Positions 55,443 through 64,000 of a stretch of 64,000 nucleotides of DNA are shown piece by piece. The notes beneath the pieces are model-generated. The model was not told the DNA's origin, did not search any database, and worked only from the letters and a program-made list of their open reading frames with translations. The stretch comes from Thinopyrum elongatum (taxonomy: Eukaryota > Streptophyta > Magnoliopsida > Poales > Poaceae): NCBI GenBank assembly GCA_011799875.1, contig CM022302.1, forward strand, positions 526,332,228 through 526,396,227, written 5' to 3'. The translations under genes were made by a program, and so were the position numbers. The first letter of the stretch is position 1. Each line of letters begins with the position of its first letter.

Positions 55443-58400
55443 TAAGATGCTACTTGTCCATGAGTAGAGGTATATGAGGAGGACAAGGTGGAGGTGGAGC
55501 AAACTCTGGAAATGTAGCTTGGAGGAATGTCAGGTCTTCCCAGGTCGCCTCTAATGGAGCAAGGTTCTCCCAGTGTACGAGCCACTGTGCAACTGGAGTT
55601 TGTTTCTTTGTATGATTCGCTTGTCCAAACAAGCAAATGGAGCCGTTTTGATCTGGCCATCTTCAGTGATAACGGGAACATGAGGTAGAGGAATGGCCTT
55701 GTCTCCCAGGTGCTTTTTTAGGTGACTGATATGGAACACAGGGTGTATGAGAGCAGTGCTACTTATGAGCTGCGTTGGGATTTCCCCCGAAGAAGAATAG
55801 TAAAGTAGTACAGTAGAGATAAGTATTGCCCTCAGTGAGAACCAATGTTTATCGAACCAAAAAGAGAACTACGCAAATCCTAGTGAACAGCACCTGCACA
55901 CAAAAAAGCAAATACTTGCACCCAACGCGGGCAAGATGGTTGTCAATCGCCTTGAACACGTTACTTGCAAGGATCAAATCTTGTATAGGTAGATACATAA
56001 ATTGCAAAACAAAATAAAAGTAAATAAATTGCAGCAAGGTATTTTTCGCTTTTATATGATTAAAGTAGACCTGGGGACCATAGCTTTCACTAAAGGCCTC
56101 TCTCTCGAACACATATCATACGGTGGGTAAACAAATTACTGTTGGACAATTGATAGAAAAGCGCATAGTTATGACGTATTCATGACAATGATCATGTATA
56201 TAGGCATCACGTCTGTGACAAGTAGACCGACTCCTACCTGCATCTACTACGATTACTCCACCAATTGATCGTTATCCATCAAGCATCTATGGTTTTAAGT
56301 TAATGGCAAACAGAGTAATGCCTTAAGCAAGATGACATGATGTAGACAAATTAAACTCAAGCAATATGATCAAAACCCGTTGTTTTACCCTTAATTGCAA
56401 CAATAAAATACGTGCCTCACTACCCCTTCTGTCACTGGGTGAGGACACCACAATATTGAACTCATTAGAAAGCACCTCTCCCACTGAACATAATTCAATC
56501 TAGTTGGCCATACCAAATGGAGAGATCATAGAGAAACACAAAGATATAACAATCATGCATAATAAAGTTCAAAAATGAATCAATTACTTTCAATGAATAA
56601 TCTGATCATAAACCCACAATTCATCGGATCCCAAAAAACACACCGCAAAAGAAGATTACATCAGATAGAAATCCAAGAAGATTGAGGAGAACATTGTATT
56701 GAAGATCAAAGAGAGAGAAGAAGTCATCTAACTACTAGCTATGGACCCGTAGGTCTGTGGTGAACTACTCATGCATCATCGGAAGGCAGCAAGGATGATG
56801 TATAAGACCTCCGTGATCGATTCCGTCTCCGGCAGAGTACCGGAAAAGTCCTCCAGATGGGATCGCGGAAGAACAGAAGCTTGCGGCAGCGGAAAAGTGT
56901 TTTGGTTAGATCTCTGTTGGTTTGGAAATATATGTGAAATTATAGAGGTGGAATTAAGTAAAATGGAAATGCATGGGACCCACGAGCTCAAGAGGCTCGC
57001 CTACCCCCTGGGGCGCGTCCTGTGAGCTCGGGGCTCTCGCGTAGGTCTTCTGGCCTCCTCCTGAACCTTCTAGGGTCCTTTCTGGTCCAGAAAAATCACC
57101 GTAAAGTTTCATCGTATTTGGACTTCGTTTGGTATCGATTTTATGAAAAGCCAAAAGCAAGAAAAAAAAACAGGAATTGGCACTGGGCAGTGGGTTAATA
57201 GGTTAGTCCAAAGAAAATGATATAAAATAGCATATAAATGCATATAAAGCATCCAATATTGATGATATAATAGCATTAAACAATAAAAAATTGTAGATAC
57301 GTTGGAGATGTATCAAGAAGTGTCAGGCAATTGTAGTCTGTAAGCCACTTGTCCACTTTAGCCAGAACCTTGTATGGATCATAATACTTGGATCTTAGTT
57401 TGAGAGAGCCCTTCAAGACAAAAGCATTTTATCGGTATGGTTGGACCTTGATGTACACATTGTCTCCTATTTGCAAGTGTCATTCAGTCCTCTTCAAATC
57501 AGCAAAGTATTTCATCCTTTCTTCGGCCTGCATGAGGTTGCCCTTAAGTCGCTCTTTCATTTTCTCCCTTTCCTCTATTGTAGCTCTAGCTTCAGGCAAT
57601 ATGGTTCTTGGTAGAGAGAGCTCTCCAATTTGAGGAGGGTGGTATGCATAAAGAGCTTCAAAAGGAGAGACTTTGTGGGATGTATGGTAAGAGGTGTTGT
57701 ACAACCATTCTGCCATAGATAGCCAATTCGTCCAGTCTTTAGGATGCTGGAAAACCATGTTTCTAAGATATTGCTCAAGGCATTGGTTGGTTCTTTCTGT
57801 CTGTCCATCAGATTGTGGATGCTGTGCAGTGCTAAAGCTGAGTTCACTTTGAAACTTATAAGAATGTCTTGGTAGAATTTTCTTGTGAAAATGTTGTCCC
57901 TCTCAGACAATATCGCAACTGGCATTCCATGTAATTTCACATTATTATCAATGAACACTTGTAATACTGAGTGCACATTATATGGGTGACTCAGAGGTAG
58001 GAAGTGAGCATATTTTGTGAGTATGTCAACCACTACAAGAATAACCTCCTTTCCTTGAGAATTTGGCAGTTCCTCCATGAAGTCCATAGATATATGTGTC
58101 CATGGAACAACTAGGATTTCCAAATGGTCAAGCAGACCTGATGAGTGTACATGTTCAACTTTGTTCAATTGGCATACAAACATATACATATTGCTCCACA
58201 CCCTTCTTCTTTTTTGGCTAGTAAAAGTTTCTCTTCCGCCTGTGAAGTGTAGCCCTGATCCCAGAGTGGCCACCAATAGCTCAAGTGTGAAAAGTATGCA
58301 ACACGGTTGTTCTGAAATCAGTGGCTGGTCCAATATAAATTCTATTTTTGAATTTAAGTATGCCTTCTGTGACTTTGAAATTTGATTCCTCCTAGACATC

Positions 58401-59175
58401 CTAAGCAAGTTTCTAGAGTAATTTGGAGCTGGCGGGGTCATTTACATATCTTTTTATTTTGTCATCCAGTCATTCAGCTTGTATTATTGTCATCTGGCAG
58501 CATTGGCCCTCCATTGTGTGTCCCTTCCTAGAAAGTGCTTTAGCCAAAATATTTTCCTTCCCCTTTTTGTAATCTATGGAGTAATCAAACTCCAGAAGCT
58601 TAAGCAACAGTTTGTGTTGAATGCCCTCAGTCAATCTTTGAGTAGCCATGTATTTCAAAGCTTGCTGGTCTGTTTTAATAACCAGAGGGTTGCCTACAAT
58701 ATAATGCCTCCATTTTTTTAAAGCTTCCAATATAGCCATGGCTTCTTTTTCATACACAGACTTGCCCAAAGTAGTAGGACTGATAGTAAAGCTTTACTGT
58801 AGTATGCTAGTGGTCAGCCCTCCTGCGTAAGTACAACTCCTAAACCAGTACCAAGAGCATCAACTTAATTCTATGGTAAAAGGTTTTGAGAAATTTGGAA
58901 GCGCTAGGACATGGCAGGATGTCATGACAGATTTGAGTTTGTTGAATGCATGTTCTTGTTCCTCTTCCCATTGGAATTTGTCCATTTTAAGTACATCATA
59001 CAAAGGTCTGCAAATAGCACCATAGTTTCTGACAAACCTTTTGTAGTAGCTAGTCAAACCAAAGAAACCTCTCAACTTGGTAACATTATCAGGAGAAGGC
59101 CACTTTGTACCTCACTGGGATCAGTGGAGACCCCTTCAGCGGAGAGGATATGTGGCCCATGTAGTTAACTTCGAT
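55443..59175 (-). pseudogene. Ty3/gypsy chromovirus pol remnant, interrupted by a solo LTR
   Basis: On the minus strand from 59175: end of RT (RGFFGLTSYYKRFVRNYG near 59070), RNase H (YEKEAMAILEALKKWRHYI near 58740 and TDQQALKYM), integrase zinc region and core (MDFMEELP near 58080, HDCFH-like frames broken, EALYAYHPPQIGE near 57640), then after the inserted LTR (55757-57315) the C-terminal part HISHLKKHLGDKA and a chromodomain-like PLEATWEDLTFLQATFPEF ending at 55443. There are many frameshifts and stops. RT upstream of the YMGH segment, gag and LTRs are not seen; it is cut at about 59176-59189 by another LTR fragment. Confidence 0.82.
55757..57315 (-). mobile_element. Solo LTR inserted in the chromovirus remnant
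   Basis: The minus strand runs from TGATACATCTCCAACG (57315) to CATAAGTAGCA (55757), 1559 bp. The 5-bp flanks are AGCAG and AGAAG, one mismatch. Host coding on both sides joins across it (before HISHLKKHLG). No primer site or internal sequence adjoins. Its family also left the fragment at 59190. Confidence 0.82.
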
Positions 59176-59189
59176 CAGGAACAACAAAT

Positions 59190-59654
59190 TGATATGTCTC
59201 CAACGTATCTATAATTGTTGATTGTTTCATGCCACTATATTATCAATTTTAGATGCTTCATATGCAATTTTATATCATTTTTGGGGACTAACCTATTAAC
59301 CCAGTGCCCAGTGCCAGTTGTTGTTTTCTGCATGCTAGACCAGAAGGGACCCTAGGAGCCTCAGGAGGATACCAGGGGAGCTACAAGAGAGCCACAAGCT
59401 CACCAAGCGCCCCCCTGAGCTTATGGGGCCCATGGAGGTCCGTTTGACCTAATGCCAACTCCATAAATTCCCATAAATCCTGAAACCAACAGAGAGCCAT
59501 CCGAAACACTTTTTTCGCCGCCGCAAGCTTCTGCTCTTTCGCGATCCCATCTGGAGGCCTTTTCTGATACTCTCGTGGAGGGGGGATCGACCACAGAGGG
59601 CTTCTACATCAACCTTGCTTCCCTCAAATGATGTGTGAGTAGTTTACCACAGAC
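59190..59654 (+). repeat. LTR fragment, same family as 55757-57315
   Basis: It starts TGATATGTCTCCAACG and matches the first ~460 bp of the solo LTR in opposite orientation, through TTAACCCAGTGCCCAGTGCC, stopping at ACCACAGAC where repeat R begins. Confidence 0.82.
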
Positions 59655-59747
59655 CTGGAAAAAAGAGTCTGGCGCATTTTCAACAAAATGCGGATGACTT
59701 ATATCAAGGTGCCCCTAATTGCCTAGAGGTCATCGGGCTGAGAGAGA

Positions 59748-59791
<44 letters not shown>

Positions 59792-60487
59792 TCGGCTCAT
59801 CCAGCTAAGCGAGGTCATTGGATAGATCTGTCATTTCTTTTTGTCTCTTTTGGGGTTTCCAACTCATCCCTTCAAAATGAATCAATCTCTTGCACTTATG
59901 TCTCTTTCGTCTAAATGAAATGGCAGCGCTCTGCCGATCCCTCGATGAAACAAAATTGCTCCTCCTTATGTATATTACATTCTCGCTTTTTTTTCTATGG
60001 AAATGTTATGTATTCTTAGTTGTTTATCACTAGAAATATCTGGTAATTTATCTGAATGTGTTTCCTATGTCAAACATGTTTGTCTTTTGTTTAGTTTCAA
60101 CCAACTCATGAGCATTATGAAATTGTGAAACAGAATAGATCTTAAATATGTGATCGAGCCAATTCATCATTTGATTTACATTTGAGATGCAACTGATTTA
60201 TGGGCAAGTGCAAGTCCTCAGACTAGTTTCAGCTGATGTGTATAGTTGAATTCGGGAACATAATGTATCTTTTATATGGTAAGTTCTACTGTTCGGGCAA
60301 GCTACCAAGTTGGATAGCCGTCCAGTCTTGGCCAAGAAGTTTGAGAGATGTTGGCCCAGGTCATGTGCAAACTTGAAAAATAGATCATTAAAGTTTTAAA
60401 CTGTATTCATGATGTAGAGGCCGGGCTCACGCTCCTTTTCGAAGATTTTTTGTTTTTTGCATTCATAACATTTGGCCACATGTAATG
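59655..60487 (+). repeat. Repeat R, copy 2
   Basis: It starts at the same base (CTGGAAAAAAGAGT) as copy 1 at 33273, with an expanded GA/GATA microsatellite (59740-59788). It ends near CATAACATTTGGCCACATG. Confidence 0.75.
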
Positions 60488-61847
60488 GCTGCTGCTTCTT
60501 AGACGTATGAGAGCATCTTGGTGAATATTATGTGAGTTAAGCAGTTAGGCATCTTGTCACATGTACTGCAATTGCTCCAGCAGTTTACAAATCTAGCATT
60601 GTTGAAACAAGATAGCAGAAGAAAAAGGAGGCAACTTATGTACAAAACCTAGAAATGGTGTTGGTGGATAAAATCTGAATTTCGTTCGTACTTTACAAAT
60701 CCATTTCTTCCTCCTTGGACAACACTCAAAACACAGCACAATTACAAACATACCAGCTACAAACACTAAAATAAATATATGATCATCAGTTCACTGCAAG
60801 AACCACTACATTCTCCATTTATACAAAATGCATCCATAAAAAAGGAATGTAGCATCATCAACTCACTACAAGAACATCTACATTGTAATGCTTCATCCAG
60901 GAAATAGTAGCAATGACATAATAGAGACGAATGTATGATAAAATTACACGGGTTATGGAATGCCCTAACATGAATACTAGTAGTCGTCCTCCTCCTCCAA
61001 ATTGATGAATGTGTCCTCCCACCCATCCAATTCATGCATGATGAAAAAGGTACTCGTCGCACTAAAGCCCTAGGCTAGAACTGGGAGAAATGAAGAGATG
61101 TTCGAAGCTAGTTTCTTGAGCTCAGTCGGATTGAGATGCACTTCAAGAAGACAAGAAAAATAAATTCAATTCAAGAAGTTGCTCACTCTGCGTGGGATGC
61201 AGTTCAAGAAGACTCCAGAATACTTTTTGCCACGATGCACTTCAAGAAGGGAAAAAAGGCAAAAATAAATGCATGTGACCATTGAGAGGAATGTCGAATT
61301 GTGTGCGGCGCGGGTTATCCACTCGATCTCCTCTCTGACTTCACAAAGACCAAGTGCCTCGTTACCGTTGAGAGTTCAACATTGAGGTCGTTGGATGGGC
61401 TCAAGTCAATGGAGAGCGCAGTGCCTCTTGAGCGGATTGGTAAGGCGAGCGGGAGAGATTGCAGAGCGAGAGTGGCAAAGACGGCTATGGTCCCTGGGGA
61501 GCGGTGGCAGTCTCAGCAGGAGCAAGTCCAATAGGCCAGGTCAATGAGGGTGACTGCAAGGCCCAAGAGGAGGAGGGCCCCCAAATATTAAATTATAGTA
61601 ACAATCACTATATACTATTATCCATTAAGTTTAAAAGGGTATATTAAAAAAACATAAATTTGCAGCAACAAATCTATACCATGAACCAATAGTGTGTACC
61701 ACGTAGAGACAAACCATTCTAGTAGGTAAGAGGGGATCTACTAGTCACATCTTGCCAACTTATTACTAAACCTAACTTGCCCCATTTGCAAAGGGTTCAA
61801 TTTATACTCTAGAAGGTTCTATAAATATGTTTATGTAACAGTAATAC
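60488..61847. other. Unassigned DNA
   Basis: It contains a short acidic open segment on the minus strand ending at about 60978 (HELDGWEDTFINLEEEDDY then a stop), which looks like a protein C-terminus but cannot be extended to a known family. The remainder shows no gene. Confidence 0.4.
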
Positions 61848-62569
61848 ACTAGAAACTATAAATAAGATATTAGTTAGAAAATACACTTTAGAGATATCTA
61901 CCATGATATTAAAATATGCACCAATATGCAGACACACACAACTATATAAGTATGCACTATATAATTTTTATGCAAATCTTAAAATTTATTTAAACACAAG
62001 TTTTGTTAACACACAATGCTAACATTTAGAAATAATATTTGAGCGAGAAATATTAAAATTCATAAGAACGAACGATATAATCAATATTACACAACATTAT
62101 TATTCATATTACCTATGTATGCTAAATAGTACTCCCTCTGCTCACATATTGGATGGACTAACGTCTTATTTTATGGGACGGAGGGAGTAGCAGTTACACT
62201 CATGGTATTAGCATAGTGAAATAATTTTAGATAGGTATAAAAGTTTGGTATAAAAATGTTGATTTTAATTCGCCATGTTTACCAAATTTCTTTGGATGCC
62301 CCTGGGTTGGAGTAGTGGGGGCGATGCTTGGAGCAGCGCGAGTTTAACGGGAGCGGCGACACTAGCTGGTACGCCGGTGACGAAGAACAATGCGGCCCCA
62401 GGGGAGCTGGCACGACGCCGGCTTCGATAGGCACGGCGAGGGAGATATTAGTTAAAAAATACACTAGAAACTACAATTAAGATATTAATTAGAAAATACA
62501 CTTTAGCTACCATGATATTAAAATATGCACCAATATGCAGATACACACAAATATATAAGTATGCACTGT
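61848..62569. repeat. ~110-bp direct repeat pair
   Basis: ATACACTAGAAACTA... to ATATAAGTATGCACT occurs at about 61848-61952 and 62459-62569, separated by about 500 bp of AT-rich DNA, a short Stowaway relic and a GC-rich insert (62290-62440). Confidence 0.75.
62130..62189. mobile_element. Very short Stowaway relic
   Basis: TA-CTCCCTCTGCTCACATATT...TTATGGGACGGAGGGAG-TA: 56 bp between TA duplications, with little interior left. Confidence 0.75.
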
Positions 62570-62680
62570 CAAATTGTGAAACAGAATAGATCTTTAATAT
62601 GTGATTGAGCCAATTCATCATTTGATTTGCATTTGAGATGCAACTGATTTATGGGCAAGCGCAAGTCCTCAAATTAGTCC
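62568..62680 (+). repeat. Repeat R, partial copy 3
   Basis: GTCAAATTGTGAAACAGAATAG to CAAGTCCTCA matches the middle of repeat R (33706-33810 and 60116-60220). Confidence 0.8.
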
Positions 62681-64000
62681 ACACAGATGCCGGCAATGGA
62701 CGTCTGTCACTCTCCGTAGCTCGTTCGAGCACGCCAAGCACGGGCACAGGCTGCGCCTGGGCTGCCCACGACCTGTTCGACGGAATGACACAACAAGACT
62801 CGCTATGTTGTTGTTGCTCCTATCCGATTAACTATGCATATGTCATGTTCAATGTTTTGCATAGACCGCTAGTTCATTTCGAACATGATGAACGCGAAGA
62901 TTGAAGATAACGGAGCTCTCCAGTGGCGACGGCTCCAAAGTACGCAAAAAAAAAAAATTTAACGGCGGCGCAAGTCAACAGTGTAAAATCCAAGAATATT
63001 CACACGAGCGCACACACTATACATGGTGATTGCACGTACGAACTGGAAAACAATGGATGCAATCCCTTATAAGCTGGTCAAAACCACGTACGCGAGGTGG
63101 GACTAAAAAAGGATAGCACATGGGCTAATGGGACCAAGGGTGTAGGACAGGTCATATCTGTGCATGGGCTACCGGCGAGGTTAGGTGAGCTGCTCTGTCA
63201 CACATATTTTTTTTTGGGCCAGTAGTAGTAAGCAGAGAGTGCAGAGGATGCAAAAAAGTTTTTTTATCAGAGCCGGGAGCTACCGGTGGAGCATCCACCG
63301 TTGGAGTGCTTTTAGGAATTTTTGCCCTTGTTTTGTGTACAAGAGAGATGAACATGAATACATAGGAATACATGTGGGCCTTCTCCATGCTCTTTTCAGC
63401 TTTATGTCAGGAGAGAAGACCGGTTGCATGCATATGCTAAAATAATCTCCCCCCATCAAAAGACTTCCATTTAATTTCATTGTGAAAATTTGGATGATTG
63501 ATATTTTTGAATCAAAACTTCAATTTGGATATTTTTATATATTTTAATTCGTAGCGAGAATATCTTCAGAACAAGATCAATTTTGGATACACTTGAACTA
63601 GTTTTAATTTCACTGATTTCAAAAAACAGATTTCACTCAATTCAAAACATAAATTTCACTTATATCCAATTTTTGTTCACTAATTTCAAATGATTTCACT
63701 CATTTTAGATAATGGATTTCACTAATTTCAAATGATTTCACTCATTTCAAAAATAGCTATCAGTCATTTGACATTTCAATGATTAGTTATCTTTCAGTTA
63801 CATTCGAAATCCAATTTCACTCGGTTCCAAAAAATGATCCCTGGACTAGTTTCAAAATATGTCTGAGATTTAATTTCTGGTATATGAACTTTGTGAAAAC
63901 AGGTACAGAGGCATCATGGTTTGAAAATTGGGCTAATTGAAATGTCATTGTAAAAAAAACAATTGTTCTTGAAAGGATTGAAATTTTATTTTTGAAATAC
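62681..64000. other. Unassigned DNA with low-complexity end
   Basis: 62681-63480 shows no recognised gene; open frames are short. 63600-63760 is a degenerate array of TTTCACT-ATTTCAAA units. The rest to 64000 is AT-rich. Confidence 0.5.

Noticed and set aside
63600..63760. TTTCACT-ATTTCAAA array as a regulatory array
   Set aside because: Irregular spacing and low complexity; no evidence beyond composition.

Overview
The window looks like repeat-dominated intergenic DNA from a large-genome grass, most likely a Triticeae species (wheat, Aegilops, barley or rye). This is judged from the repeat types: long-LTR Ty3/gypsy elements, an LTR beginning TGATACGTCTCC with the look of the Athila-like Triticeae families, a CACTA end reading CACTACTAG, Stowaway MITEs with CTCCCTCC ends, and L1-type LINEs with a DUF4283 ORF1 and an RNase H tail. 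I recognise no intact host gene, tRNA, rRNA or CRISPR array.

Layout. 1-7200: minus-strand Ty3/gypsy element A (broken pol plus 5' LTR), cut by the window edge and inserted in a CACTA element whose end is at 8699. 8912-10092: LINE 3' fragment, followed by a hAT fragment and a Helitron-type end. 11243-15599: a 4.36-kb solo LTR of element A's family, in opposite orientation, with 5-bp target duplications ATTCT. 15.6-18.8 kb: a foldback element, a Stowaway fragment, a tandem duplication and unassigned DNA. 18790-24886: a complete but dead minus-strand Copia element (TSD TGTTT) with a 1.24-kb Mutator-like element in its leader. 24.9-27.8 kb: the only gene-like unique stretch, with possible exons on the minus strand. 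27.8-33.3 kb: a near full-length LINE (minus) with intact ORF1. 34.9-40.4 kb: two Athila-like LTRs, each followed by the same flank, a rearranged tandem duplication. 40.9-41.9 kb: three Stowaway MITEs and Helitron-like ends. 42.5-43.9 kb: another LINE 3' end. 45.2-48.0 kb: an AT-rich candidate inverted-repeat element. 48769-55008: a hAT element that contains a 5.3-kb LINE whose 5' end is inverted (twin priming). 55.4-59.2 kb: a decayed chromovirus interrupted by a solo LTR. 59.2-64 kb: LTR and repeat fragments and low-complexity DNA.

The genes do not form a cellular pathway. They are the gag, protease, integrase, reverse transcriptase, endonuclease and RNase H modules of mobile elements, nearly all broken by stops, frameshifts or deletions. 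What the window mostly records is order of events: insertions inside insertions, solo-LTR formation, an unequal-exchange product, and target-site duplications that can be read directly. The most unusual non-standard signal is inside the 4.2-4.4-kb LTRs. Both copies hold two short acidic, tyrosine-rich open segments with splice-like borders in compatible phase, and a four-copy, regularly spaced GAGGAATCACCCTCG motif.
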